Shown: positions 35,902 through 45,936 of the stretch, one piece after another
Position numbering within the stretch: position 1 is the stretch's first letter
Layout of the letters: every line of letters begins with the position of its first letter
Source: Phocaeicola sartorii JCM 17136 = DSM 21941
Lineage (GTDB): Bacteria > Bacteroidota > Bacteroidia > Bacteroidales > Bacteroidaceae
Assembly: GCF_000614185.1 (NCBI RefSeq)
Contig: NZ_BAKM01000001.1
Location: 62,001-126,000 of the forward strand
DNA: 64,000 nt
Reading direction: 5' to 3'
Program-made: the position numbers and the translations under genes
The notes under the pieces: generated by a model
What the model saw: the letters and a program-made list of their open reading frames with translations, nothing else
What the model was told of the DNA's origin: nothing
The model's database searches: none

Positions 35902-37217
35902 GGAACCATCTTCCACACAAACAGAGCTGCAAGCACACAGATCACACCATAAAGCCCGTAGGCAAACACCGGACTGAACTCGTACATGGCAGGGAAAGTG
36001 GAAGAAACCAGATAGTTGAATATCCACTGGAAAGCTACAGCGATAGCCACTGCCTTGCCACGAATGGTATTCGGGAATATTTCTGCAATCAGTACCCAGC
36101 AGATAGGTCCCCAGGACATCATGAAGAATGCGGCGTAAACAATGATGGACAGAACGGGAAGAATCCCTCCCACCTGGAACTCATCACAGAAGGCAACACT
36201 GAACGCACCTACCGCCATGCCGATGGAACCGACTATCAACAAAGGCTTACGGCCCATCTTTTCTACCGTGAATATGGCAATCAGCGTAAAGAGGATATTG
36301 ACCACACCCATTACCACAGTCTGCATCATACCATCGCCACCGCCACCAATTTTTTCAAAAATACGCGGAGCGTAATAAAGCACCGCATTAATACCGATAG
36401 CTTGTTGGAATACGGAAAGCAAGATACCGACTACGATAACTGTCAGCCCGTATGTAAGCAGTTTCTCTGTTTTCTCGGAAGTCACCGCCTTTATCTCAGA
36501 CAGAATCGTCTTCGCCTTATCCGTTCCATTCACCTTTTCGAGCACGGCAAACGCTTTATCATCCTGATGGGTCATAGCCAAATAACGCGGAGTCTCAGGA
36601 ACCAAAAACAATAATATGCCAAATAATGCAGCCGGAACCGCTTCGGAAACGAACATATATCTCCAGCCGTCGGAAACAAGCACCTCATCCGGCATGCCAT
36701 CTTTAATCATATAATTCACAAAATAGACTACCAACATGCCAAAGATAATAGCAAACTGGTTGCATGAAACCAATTTACCACGGATCTCGGAAGGGGCTAT
36801 TTCGGCAATGTACATCGGACAAACAGCCGAGGCAAGTCCTACACCGATACCTCCGATGATACGATAAAAGTTAAAAGCAAGGATCAATGCAAACGAAGTA
36901 TCTCCTTTCGGGAAAAATAAAAATTCGGGATAATAAGACCCTAAAGCGGACAGAAAGAACAATAAAGCAGCCAGACGCAACGAATTACGACGTCCTAACC
37001 CCGAAGCAAAATAACCGGAAAAAGCACTACCAATGACACAGCCTATCAATGCGCTGGAAGCGGTCACACCATGCCAGAAAGCATCTAATCCCATGTGTTT
37101 TTGCAGAGCCTGCTCCGCTCCCGAAATAACAGCCGTATCATAACCGAAAAGTAAACCACCGAGAATGGCTATAAACACCACTCCCATCAGATAGAAATTG
37201 TTTTTCTTGTTTTCCAT
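35841..37217 (-). CDS. xylE: MFS sugar (probable D-xylose) proton symporter
   Basis: A 458-residue transporter with 12 helices of the sugar-porter family. Visible motifs are GGLLFGYDTAVISGAEQAL (helix 1), the loop-2 motif GRRNSLR, YIAEIAPSEIRGKLVSCNQF, the QQAIGINAVLYYAPRIF substrate motif of helix 7, and the C-terminal PETKGKTLEDM. The start at MENKKNNFYLMG is preferred over 37280, which adds an unlikely polar leader. Its 3' end is the source of the 75-bp repeats, so an island has inserted there without breaking the gene. Xylose is the likeliest substrate, but other pentoses or hexoses are possible. Confidence 0.85.
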   Translation of the reverse strand: MENKKNNFYLMGVVFIAILGGLLFGYDTAVISGAEQALQKHMGLDAFWHGVTASSALIGCVIGSAFSGYFASGLGRRNSLRLAALLFFLSALGSYYPEFLFFPKGDTSFALILAFNFYRIIGGIGVGLASAVCPMYIAEIAPSEIRGKLVSCNQFAIIFGMLVVYFVNYMIKDGMPDEVLVSDGWRYMFVSEAVPAALFGILLFLVPETPRYLAMTHQDDKAFAVLEKVNGTDKAKTILSEIKAVTSEKTEKLLTYGLTVIVVGILLSVFQQAIGINAVLYYAPRIFEKIGGGGDGMMQTVVMGVVNILFTLIAIFTVEKMGRKPLLIVGSIGMAVGAFSVAFCDEFQVGGILPVLSIIVYAAFFMMSWGPICWVLIAEIFPNTIRGKAVAIAVAFQWIFNYLVSSTFPAMYEFSPVFAYGLYGVICVLAALFVWKMVPETKGKTLEDMTRLWKERAR

Positions 37218-37330
37218 AATAAAAGAATTATAACAGTTTTCGTAATAAATACAATAACAAAGATGTGCGAAATTAATCATTAATACGTAATCCTATTATA
37301 ATTCTCCGACCATTTTAAATCTTTTTCACA

Positions 37331-39037
37331 TCAAGGGAAAGCAAGGTTATTTCGTCTGAACTGTTCTATGTCTTCCTTTTTTAATCCTATCTTATCCAAT
37401 GACTTAGGAAGATTATGATCATTAAGATAATAACGCGGACGAATGAGATATTGTATGTTTGCCACCGACAGGCTGTCTGCCCTATAAGGCGTCTGTATCC
37501 CTGCCAAATTCAGCATGGTATGAAATACGGAAGCATTTCCCGCCACTGGTTTTTCATGATTCTGCAATATGGCTTCGTGTACTTCCACATTCTCCTCTCT
37601 ATAGGCTTTGGACAGCCAAATCAGAAATGGCACATGCAGCTGATAATATGACGGCACCGGGGAAGCATGTAAAAATAGTTTCCTATCATCATCAAAAATA
37701 TCCTCTCCATGATCCGAAGTATAAAGCATAGCCGAAAGAGTGTTTGTCTTCTGCAACAAAGTGATCAAAGAAGCCAGAAAACCATCGGTATAACGAATGG
37801 TGTTATCGTATGCGTTCATCAAATACTCTTTGTTCTCATATTTGGCGTCTGTCAGATGATCCGGTTTAAAGACAGACATGGATTCGGGATAGCGTTCTTT
37901 GTAATTAAAATGTGATCCATAGGCATGCAGCACGATAAACAATTTTTGATGGCCTGCCTTCAGTTCCTTTTCTACCAGGACCAATAGTTCGTCATCCGAA
38001 ATATTGGCTCCCTCCGGAGCGTCTTTCTTGATAAACTTCCAGTCAGCTGCCTCCATTCCCAGAAAATCAATAAAAGAATGATTGGGAAGCTGGTTCGAAA
38101 AAAATGCGGTATGAAATCCTGCCTCCTTGAAAGCGGTAATGATTCCTTTCTGTCTATAAAGACAGTCATAGTCTTCTGCCGAAGCTGCCGAAAGCAGCAT
38201 GGGCACACTTTTATGGGTGGTATTAGACTGGGTAAGCACATCGGTGAAAGTTATCAGCCCCTCCGTTTTATCAAGTAACGGAGTCGTGTTTCTTTCATAG
38301 CCATAAAGTCCGAAATTACAGGCACGGGCTGTCTCCCCTATCACCAGTACATAAACTTCCGGATTATTTTTATCATGTACAGCCCTGGCATTGAAGGTGA
38401 AATCCTTTGAAGTTTCCGCATATCCGGCAGTTTCGCCCGCACGTTCTGCAGCCAATACTAAATTATAGCACACATTAACCGGATACATTTCAATCTTTAC
38501 CTGATAATCGCGCTGTGTCGCATAGCAGATGACAGTCAATAACATTCCCGCTGCAACGCCGGTCAAGGCATATTTACGTTGACGGCGGATAAAAGAATAT
38601 TCCAGCGAATTGCTTCGGGCCCATGAGAAACCTCCCAAGGCCAAAGCAGGGATATAAACAACAAAAACGCCAATTACAGCCGGCAGCAAATTATCCAACA
38701 GCTCCATCGCCTCTCCGGAATTAGTGGTTGTCAAATTCAGGAACATATCTACCGCAATGATAGAACGCCCGAACAAGTATAGCAATACCAATTGGAATGC
38801 CGCAAAGAAAACAAACGGAAACAAGATCCAGATCGTCTTTCCGGGTTTACGCCCCCATGTCATGATCCACCCATAAACCGACACCGGCAGAACGACATTA
38901 CAAATACGTGCCAAAAGTGTCATTTGCTGTTCTGTAAAAAACAATGCCACATTGGGAATGGCCAAGACAACAATGAACCATACGAACAATCGTTGTGGCT
39001 CACAACACCACTGAATAAATTCTTTAAAATGCTTCAT
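37331..39037 (-). CDS. Lipid A phosphoethanolamine transferase (sulfatase fold)
   Basis: A 568-residue inner-membrane enzyme with five N-terminal helices and a periplasmic sulfatase-like domain. VLVIGETARACNFGLYGYER holds the metal Glu 235. SNTTHKSVP places the probable nucleophile Thr 274. TSDHGEDIF and HASP give the remaining metal ligands. It transfers phosphoethanolamine to lipid A or core sugars. In other bacteria this lowers polymyxin binding, which here is inference. Its start overlaps the end of the barrel gene at 39024 by 14 bases, so they are co-transcribed. Confidence 0.88.
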   Translation of the reverse strand: MKHFKEFIQWCCEPQRLFVWFIVVLAIPNVALFFTEQQMTLLARICNVVLPVSVYGWIMTWGRKPGKTIWILFPFVFFAAFQLVLLYLFGRSIIAVDMFLNLTTTNSGEAMELLDNLLPAVIGVFVVYIPALALGGFSWARSNSLEYSFIRRQRKYALTGVAAGMLLTVICYATQRDYQVKIEMYPVNVCYNLVLAAERAGETAGYAETSKDFTFNARAVHDKNNPEVYVLVIGETARACNFGLYGYERNTTPLLDKTEGLITFTDVLTQSNTTHKSVPMLLSAASAEDYDCLYRQKGIITAFKEAGFHTAFFSNQLPNHSFIDFLGMEAADWKFIKKDAPEGANISDDELLVLVEKELKAGHQKLFIVLHAYGSHFNYKERYPESMSVFKPDHLTDAKYENKEYLMNAYDNTIRYTDGFLASLITLLQKTNTLSAMLYTSDHGEDIFDDDRKLFLHASPVPSYYQLHVPFLIWLSKAYREENVEVHEAILQNHEKPVAGNASVFHTMLNLAGIQTPYRADSLSVANIQYLIRPRYYLNDHNLPKSLDKIGLKKEDIEQFRRNNLAFP

Positions 39038-40210
39038 TTATATTAAAGATAAAACCAGACTGTCCATTTTTACCAAATCCATAGTCCAGACGAACATTCA
39101 CATTCTTTTTAAACTCCCAACGATAACCTATTCCATAATTAGGCAACACGCTGTCCATACGCAGAGCACTGAACTTATGGAACACAGTTCCGGCCCCTAT
39201 CCAAACCACAACGCCATTACGTTTCCATACATGCTGACGCAATTCCACCTGCCCCTCCATTTTATGCTTGTCACGATAACGCCCCTCGTAATAACCACGC
39301 ATGGAATACGAGTTTCCCAACAGCGCCATCATGCCCACGACGGATGGCCGAAGTTAAAAGTACCGCGGAGTTCTCCTGCCAACAATCCCCCTTCCCATAC
39401 CGGATGATAATAACTGGTACGCAAATCCGTAGTACTGAAGGCATAATCGTTTCCTAGAAACCTGGGACGGAAACACTGGGTTAGATTCAAATAATATCCC
39501 TTATGGGGATTAGTCAGCACATCGCGCGAATCATACGCCAAAGAAAAGCCCACTCCATAATTAGCGGTAGTAAGATCCATACCTTCCAGTAATTCGGGGC
39601 GTTCCATATTCTTGCCATGCACATAATCATAAGCCGCCATAGGGCCTATATATAAATTATCCGCTATCCGAAACAGGAAACTGGCTTTGATTTGTGCCTG
39701 CCAGCGATCCAAATCGGATTCATTGGCATCCACATTACCCCTATCATAGCCTATTCCCCAAAACTTGGAAGGAAAGGAATAAAAATAAAGGGTATAATCC
39801 AGCCGGTATTTGTCCTGTGGAAAGATATGAGTTCCGCGCACTCCCAGCATATAGAAACCAACAGTGGAAACATCTCCAAATAAAGATACATTAGACGGAG
39901 GAAGAAGCATGTCGCTTCTGTCGGCACGATAAAGCCCCGCCGCCACCAGTCCAAGCCCCAGTTTGGTATCCGTACTGTAATGCGGTCCGCCAATAATACT
40001 GAAATCAAACTTCTTATGATTCTTATTTTTATTAGCGTCATTAAAATAGTCCAGAAACTTTTTGAAAAAAGTCTTTTTCTGTACCATGCTGTCTTTGTGT
40101 TGCGTTGTCGTATCTTCAGGCAAATAAAACAGACCACCCTCTTGTGGAACTGCCAAAGTCACATCTGCCATGCATATAAAGATTACGATCAAAAATGATA
40201 TTTTCTTCAT
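39024..40210 (-). pseudogene. BamA/surface-antigen-like outer-membrane barrel, frameshifted
   Basis: A barrel protein of about 395 residues with a signal peptide (MKKISFLIVIFICMADVTLA). The strands include SIIGGPHYSTDTKLGLGLVA, TVGFYMLGVRGTHIFPQDKY and AYDSRDVLTNPHKGYYLNL. Near 39335 one missing G breaks GHPSWG-MMALLGNSYSMRGY, and the last part contains the RGY motif and ends VRLDYGFGKNGQSGFIFNI plus NEAF. The layout resembles the D15/surface-antigen family without POTRA domains. It overlaps the phosphoethanolamine transferase gene. The break is probably a sequencing error. Confidence 0.78.
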
Positions 40211-40274
40211 TGTAATCTATTCTTTTTTCTACTGTAAAGAAAGCCTTTGCAGTAAACATAAACTGATAAAAACA

Positions 40275-40318
40275 AATAAAGCAGATCTGGATACAAAGAT
40301 AACCAAACCTGCTTTATT
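40275..40318 (-). terminator. Terminator of the RND operon
   Basis: AATAAAGCAG at 40275-40284 pairs with CTGCTTTATT at 40309-40318. On the minus strand the stem is followed by TTGTTTTTATC. It lies about 40 bases past the tolC-like stop. Confidence 0.65.
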
Positions 40319-40358
40319 GTGACTTTTTTTATATGATAAGAATCTGGTCTGAATTTAT

Positions 40359-41651
40359 CTATTTCTGTCCTAAATACCTTATACCGGTCGCTTTTCTGTA
40401 ATCAGCCAACGCAATCTTCTGCTCGTAATACGATTGGATCAGGTTTGTATATGCCTGTATCCATGTCAGCTGTGCAGAAAGCACATCCAAAATAGTCAAC
40501 TTACCTTCCGTATAACTAAAAGTATTCAGATCCAAATTCTCTTCTGCCAATTTGCAGTTCTCCTCGGCAATGCTGATCTGACGGGTATTCTCTGTCAGAG
40601 CCGTCCATGCCTTCGCCACTTCTTTGCTTATCTGGTCTTGCTTATCTTGCAATGCATACTGCTTGCCCAATAAAACAGCCTTCTGTGCAGCCGTCGATTT
40701 AAAGCGGGCTCCCCAATGGAAAATCGGCAATTTAATAGAGGCATACACATTACTATTAAACATAGTTTCGCCCGAAATGTTCAGCATCTGTGTTCCCCAT
40801 GTCTCTTTAAAGCCGATAGAAAGAGAAGGATTGTACTTGGCGGCAGCCAGACTCACCTGTCTTTTCTGATAGTCCACATCCAATTGTGAGATAGCATAGT
40901 CGGGACGCACATTCAAGGCTGTTTCCGCTCCTATAAAGGCAGGCATGGGCAATACGGTAGAAATAGAATCCGTCAAATCCATTTCGGCCAGCGGTTCCAG
41001 CCCCATCAGTACATTCATATTCTGCAAAGCAACCTGATAAGACTGATAGCTGCCGGAACGTTGCAGTTCGGCCTCCTTCAGACGGGTCTGCATCTGAATG
41101 AGATCCGTCTTACTGATGTAGCCGTCATCGTACTTGTCTTGCAGCACTTTGGTCAACTGCTCAATAATCCGCACATACTGACACATCGTTTCATACATTT
41201 CTTTTTGTGCGGCTGTTCCCCAATAGCTGGCTTCAGCGGCATAGATAATATTATCCGTTGTCAAATCCACCGACTTATCCGCCATCCGGGTCTGTATTTG
41301 TGAAGCCTTGTAATTGTGATAGATACTTCCACCGGCATAAACAGGTTGTGACACTCCTACTTCGGCACTGTATGAATCGTGCTCCATAGGAACAGCCATC
41401 CCCCCGAAATCCATCTCGTACTTGTTGATACGATACTGGTAACTTCCCGTTGCGTCAACTGCCGGAAAGAAAGCGGTTTTTGCCGCTTTCATGGCCTTCT
41501 GCATGGCAGTACGTTGCGCCACGCTTTGTTTTAAGGTTTGGCTATAGTCCAGTACCTTTTGTTCAAAGGTAGAATAATCCACGACAGTCTGAGCCGAAAG
41601 CGTACCGGTCATGCAAGCCATACCTATAATATAGATCATCTTAGTTTTCAT
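40359..41651 (-). CDS. TolC-family outer-membrane efflux protein
   Basis: A 430-residue protein with signal peptide ...TGTLSAQ and the long heptad-rich helices of TolC channels, in two repeats (SQTLKQSVAQRTAMQKAMKA and NTRQISIAEENCKLAEENLD). YRKATGIRYL is the usual C-terminal stretch. It forms the outer-membrane duct of the tripartite RND pump. Its start codon overlaps the RND permease stop, which shows translational coupling. A terminator follows. Confidence 0.88.
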   Translation of the reverse strand: MKTKMIYIIGMACMTGTLSAQTVVDYSTFEQKVLDYSQTLKQSVAQRTAMQKAMKAAKTAFFPAVDATGSYQYRINKYEMDFGGMAVPMEHDSYSAEVGVSQPVYAGGSIYHNYKASQIQTRMADKSVDLTTDNIIYAAEASYWGTAAQKEMYETMCQYVRIIEQLTKVLQDKYDDGYISKTDLIQMQTRLKEAELQRSGSYQSYQVALQNMNVLMGLEPLAEMDLTDSISTVLPMPAFIGAETALNVRPDYAISQLDVDYQKRQVSLAAAKYNPSLSIGFKETWGTQMLNISGETMFNSNVYASIKLPIFHWGARFKSTAAQKAVLLGKQYALQDKQDQISKEVAKAWTALTENTRQISIAEENCKLAEENLDLNTFSYTEGKLTILDVLSAQLTWIQAYTNLIQSYYEQKIALADYRKATGIRYLGQK

Positions 41652-44600
41652 TATCTGTCTGCTCTGATTTTAAAGAAAATACAATAAGTTACCGGAAGAA
41701 CAAAAATGGTCAGTACCGTCGATACGAACAAACCACCCATAATGGTAGCCGCCATACCTGCGAACATGGCATCGCCCAGCAAGGGAAGCATACCCAGAAT
41801 GGTAGTCCCCGAAGCCATGGTCACCGGAACAATACGTGTCTTGGTAGCCTCGACCACAGCAGACACCGCACCCTTTCCATCCTTCAGCTGAAGTCCGATC
41901 TCATCGACCAGCACAATGGCATTCTTGATATTCATACCGATCAATCCCAACAGACCGAGAATGGCAAAGAAATCCAATGACTTGCCAAACAAGAGCAAGC
42001 CCCATACCACACCGATAAACACCAGCGGCAACATCAGCATAATCAATACCGGCTTACGGTAGTTGCTGGGGAAAAGGAACAGCAGAACCACATAAATCAA
42101 CAGGAAGGTCAGCGGAATATTCTTCGCCAATGCAGCGTTACTTACATCCTGTGTTTCCTGCTCGCCGAAATATTTCATTTTATATCCTTCGGGCAACTGC
42201 ATCTGCTCTTGTACGGCAGTCAGCACCTGTTTGAACGCAGCCATCGTATTGGCTCCACGTTTCGGCTCACATTGCATCATCATGCAACGCTCGCGGTTGA
42301 AGCGACGGACTACATTATAATCATATCCCAAAGAGAAATTATCAATCACCTGCTCCACCTTCACGGAGTTTCCTTTCGTGCTGAATACAGGCACACTCTT
42401 CACGTCATTCAAGTTCATTGTCTCCACATCCTCGTCTTTCAACAAAATAGGCAAGGAGACATCTCCCTCACGGTATTCACCCAAAGGCAGGCCATTGGTG
42501 GCCGTACGGAATGAATTGGCAACCTGCTGACGGGTAATTCCCAAACGCAAACCTTTCTGTTGAGAGAACATCGGCTTCCATACGGGAACCTTATCTCCCC
42601 AGTTGGAACGGATATCCGTCACCATATCACACTGGCGGACTATCTCTTTCGCCCTTTCAACCAATGCTGTCAGCGTATCGGGATTCTCGCCGATAAAACC
42701 GATCTCAATAGCAGCCTCAGGCACCGGAGACAATGCAAAAAGTGCCGAACGGGTAATGATATTGGGGAAGTTCTGAGTCATGTGCTCATAGAACTGCTGT
42801 TCCACTTCGGCCGCATCTTCAGGATTTTTGGTTTCCACCATTACATTGGCATAATTGGACTTCGGTCCGAAAGAGGAGCTTGCCAGATAGTAACGCAACG
42901 GAGTACCGCCCAATGTCACCGAGTATGATTTAACTTTCTCATGATTCTTCAAGTAGTCCTCCACTTTCATCACATCCTGATCTACCGCATGAATACTGAA
43001 TCCCTCAGGGAATACCAGATCGGCACGGAAATAAGGCTTGTTCATTTTCGGGAAGAAACTCTGAGGCATAACAGCCATAATGACCAAAGAAAGCACCAAA
43101 GTCACAAAGACAGTGGTCAATGTCACAAAACGGCGCTTGATAAGCAACGTCAGGAACTTCTCGAACTTATGATAGAGTTTAGTATCATAGGGATCTTTCA
43201 TGGCACCGCCGGGAGCCGCTTCTTTCAAAATGAAATTACCGAAAGTAGTAGTCTGACACAAAGCCAGAATCCAGCTCAAGCCTAATGAAACCGCCAATAC
43301 AATAAACAATGGTTTTACAATCTCGGCCACGGATGCCGGAGCCAGATACAAGGGCAGGAACGAACAGATGGCTATGAAAGTCGCACCCAGCAACGCCCAC
43401 TGCGGCTTGAGGGCACCGTCTATCAATGACTGATAACGTGACTTTCCGCGCTTGATGCCTATCTGCGCATTATCTGTCACCACAATGGCATTATCCACCA
43501 GCATACCCATGGCGATAATAAATGCCGCCAATGAAGTACGGTTCAGTCCTACCCCCCACATCAACATAATAAGCAAGGTACCACCTACCGAGAAAAGCAA
43601 CGAACTGCCGATCAGCATACCGGCACGCGACCCCATCACCACAAAGATAATCAGGATGACAATAACCAATGACTCTATCAAGTTCAGAATAAAGCCATTA
43701 TTCGCCTCATCGGCAATCTTGTCCTCAGGATAAAGCGAGGTCAGCTCAATGCCGATAGGCAACAATTGCTCTATTTCCGCCAACTTCTCATCCACCGCTT
43801 CACCCACGGCTACCACATTATCCTTTGCTCCACTGGCTACACCTATACCGATGGCACGTTTTCCATTGACACGCATCAAGGTTGAAGGCGGATCATAGTA
43901 TCCACGCTCCACCGTTGCAATATCCCCCAAACGTACTTCCCGTCCGTCCTTACTGATAATCAACTGGTTCTCTATATCTTCCAGACTGGTATAGGTTCCT
44001 TCCGTACGCAAGCGCAACTGATAAATTTCGGTCGCTATATCTCCCGTATTCACCTGTATATTCTGCTTCTGCAAGATGCCCATGATCGAAGTGGGATCAA
44101 TCCCCAGCGCCGAAAGCTTGGAGGTAGATAGCTTGACATTGATCACTTCGGTCTGTTCCCCGTATAACATCACTTTCTGCACCCCCTCAATCGGAGTCAA
44201 CTGGGTACGTATGCGTTGCGCCCAGTCACGCAAATCGGTATATGAGAACCCGGCATCGGCTGTCAAGGCATAATAAATGCCATACACATCCCCAAAGTCA
44301 TCATTCACCGTAATGGTAGACGCCCCGCTGGGCAACTTGGGTTGTATATTCGCCACCTTGCGACGTAACTCGTCCCATTTCACCGGCATATAGTCCGGAT
44401 CAATCGTAGGCTGAAGTTCGATAGAAATCTTGGACAGTCCGAAATAAGATTCCGATTTAATCTGATATACATCCGTCATGGACTGGATTTCGCGCTCAAT
44501 CGGTTCTGTAATCAGCTTCTCCACTTCGTGCGGATTCGCTCCCTGATACTGGGTAACCAATACCGCGGTCTTTATCACGAAAGGCGCATCTTCTTTCTTA

Positions 44601-44698
44601 GGCAGCTTAAAGAAGGAGATAATTCCGCCTATCAGCAAAACAGCCAAAAAGAAATAGATAACCTTCCGGTTCTCCAAAGAATATTTTGGAATATTCAT
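41651..44698 (-). CDS. RND efflux transporter, inner-membrane pump
   Basis: A 1015-residue HAE1-like RND permease with 12 helices in two repeats, each with a large periplasmic loop. Seen are GTLLIMLMWGVGLNRTSLAA, the helix-4 charge motif AFIIAMGMLVDNAIVVTDNA (the proton-relay Asp pair), and LGLLGLIGMNIKNAIVLVDE near the C-terminus. It exports drugs, detergents or metabolites using the proton gradient. It lies between the adaptor and the tolC-like gene, overlapping the latter. Confidence 0.9.
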   Translation of the reverse strand: MNIPKYSLENRKVIYFFLAVLLIGGIISFFKLPKKEDAPFVIKTAVLVTQYQGANPHEVEKLITEPIEREIQSMTDVYQIKSESYFGLSKISIELQPTIDPDYMPVKWDELRRKVANIQPKLPSGASTITVNDDFGDVYGIYYALTADAGFSYTDLRDWAQRIRTQLTPIEGVQKVMLYGEQTEVINVKLSTSKLSALGIDPTSIMGILQKQNIQVNTGDIATEIYQLRLRTEGTYTSLEDIENQLIISKDGREVRLGDIATVERGYYDPPSTLMRVNGKRAIGIGVASGAKDNVVAVGEAVDEKLAEIEQLLPIGIELTSLYPEDKIADEANNGFILNLIESLVIVILIIFVVMGSRAGMLIGSSLLFSVGGTLLIMLMWGVGLNRTSLAAFIIAMGMLVDNAIVVTDNAQIGIKRGKSRYQSLIDGALKPQWALLGATFIAICSFLPLYLAPASVAEIVKPLFIVLAVSLGLSWILALCQTTTFGNFILKEAAPGGAMKDPYDTKLYHKFEKFLTLLIKRRFVTLTTVFVTLVLSLVIMAVMPQSFFPKMNKPYFRADLVFPEGFSIHAVDQDVMKVEDYLKNHEKVKSYSVTLGGTPLRYYLASSSFGPKSNYANVMVETKNPEDAAEVEQQFYEHMTQNFPNIITRSALFALSPVPEAAIEIGFIGENPDTLTALVERAKEIVRQCDMVTDIRSNWGDKVPVWKPMFSQQKGLRLGITRQQVANSFRTATNGLPLGEYREGDVSLPILLKDEDVETMNLNDVKSVPVFSTKGNSVKVEQVIDNFSLGYDYNVVRRFNRERCMMMQCEPKRGANTMAAFKQVLTAVQEQMQLPEGYKMKYFGEQETQDVSNAALAKNIPLTFLLIYVVLLFLFPSNYRKPVLIMLMLPLVFIGVVWGLLLFGKSLDFFAILGLLGLIGMNIKNAIVLVDEIGLQLKDGKGAVSAVVEATKTRIVPVTMASGTTILGMLPLLGDAMFAGMAATIMGGLFVSTVLTIFVLPVTYCIFFKIRADR

Positions 44699-44716
44699 GA
44701 TCTGCTCTCTCCTTTT

Positions 44717-45772
44717 TTATTCAGTTAATATTTTTACTTGCTGACCATCCACCAGATAAGAAGCTCCGGCAGAGACCACCTGTTCACCCGCTTTCACGTC
44801 TCCGGTAACAATCAAGTCATTACGTCCTACAATAGTACCCTCGTCGTTGACTTTGCGTTGTTCCACTTTCTGCGTGGAGGGATTATAAACGAACACTTTC
44901 TTACTGTTCAACGTATTGTCAAACACCACAGCCGACAAAGGCACCGTAATTCCTTCTTTCACCACCTCGTTCTCAATATTGACAATGACCCGGCATGAGA
45001 ACCCTACGGATACCTGATATTTTTTCAAATCAAATTCAGGATCATCAATGTAGAGGAACACTGGTACTCCGGCACCATCGGGAGAAGCCTCTACATATTC
45101 CTTGACCTTTGCCTGAAACAATTTTCCCTTATAAGCATCAAATTCCACATAAATAGTCGCTGGAGAAGTGACGTATGAAATATTCGTTTCAGGGATGGTG
45201 AACTCCACTTGCAGTTTAGCGGGATTGATCAGACAGACCACCCCTTGTCCGGGCTGTACACGCTGATAGTTTTCAACGTATTTTTTTTGTATGAAGCCAT
45301 CAAACGGAGCACGCAGCTTGGTATCATTCAATGTGTTTTGCGCATTTTCGAATGCCGACTTGGCATTGGTGTACGAAGCCTGGGTGGTTTCAAACTCTTG
45401 CATGGAAATGGCGTTCTTAGCCAACAGCTTCTCCGCGCGCTGCATCTGTGATGCCGCTTTTTGGAATGAGGCCCTCTTGGCATCATAATCCAGTTTGTAG
45501 TCAGTCGGATCTATTTCGGCCACCACCTGCCCTTTCTTCACCCGTTGTCCTTCGAGTACGTTCATTGCTACCAGCGGACCGGACATTTTAAATGCCAAGT
45601 CACTGAACTGATCAGGCGACACAACACCTGAATACGATTTTTCGATCCTGCTTAACGAGGTCACTTCCGCCAGTTTCACGGGACGGGGACCACGTTCTTG
45701 CGCAGGTTGCTGTCCACAAGAACAGAACACTGCTACAATCATTGCCATAATAGACAAATTTTTACCTTTCAT
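44717..45772 (-). CDS. RND periplasmic adaptor lipoprotein
   Basis: A 351-residue membrane-fusion lipoprotein. The leader MKGKNLSIMAMIVAVFCSCG has the lipobox FCSC, and the frame upstream to 45871 is not needed. It has a coiled hairpin (RASFQKAASQMQRAEKLLAK), a lipoyl-like domain (LEGQRVKKGQVVAEIDPTDY and APFDGFIQKKYVENYQRVQP), and a beta-barrel domain. It joins the pump to the outer channel. It is the first gene of the operon, divergent from the AraC regulator. Confidence 0.88.
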   Translation of the reverse strand: MKGKNLSIMAMIVAVFCSCGQQPAQERGPRPVKLAEVTSLSRIEKSYSGVVSPDQFSDLAFKMSGPLVAMNVLEGQRVKKGQVVAEIDPTDYKLDYDAKRASFQKAASQMQRAEKLLAKNAISMQEFETTQASYTNAKSAFENAQNTLNDTKLRAPFDGFIQKKYVENYQRVQPGQGVVCLINPAKLQVEFTIPETNISYVTSPATIYVEFDAYKGKLFQAKVKEYVEASPDGAGVPVFLYIDDPEFDLKKYQVSVGFSCRVIVNIENEVVKEGITVPLSAVVFDNTLNSKKVFVYNPSTQKVEQRKVNDEGTIVGRNDLIVTGDVKAGEQVVSAGASYLVDGQQVKILTE

Positions 45773-45875
45773 ACTGTTAATCTTCACTATTAGTTTTCGC
45801 TGCAAAGTTCTTATAATTATTAGAGGCGTACAAGTGCCAGCAGTAAGATATATTAGTCTATTTTTAAGCATTTTC

Positions 45876-45906
45876 TTTGTTATCTGCTTTAACTGCCCTA
45901 TATTTG
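45876..45906 (+). promoter_or_regulatory. Promoter of the AraC-type regulator gene
   Basis: TTTG at 45876-45879 and TATATTTG at 45899-45906 are exactly 19 bases apart. The start point falls near 45913, 24 bases before the ATG at 45937. This sets the start of the regulator and rules out the longer frame from 45877. Confidence 0.7.
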
Positions 45907-45936
45907 TGGTGCATAATCAAAATTTTCTTTATTTTT

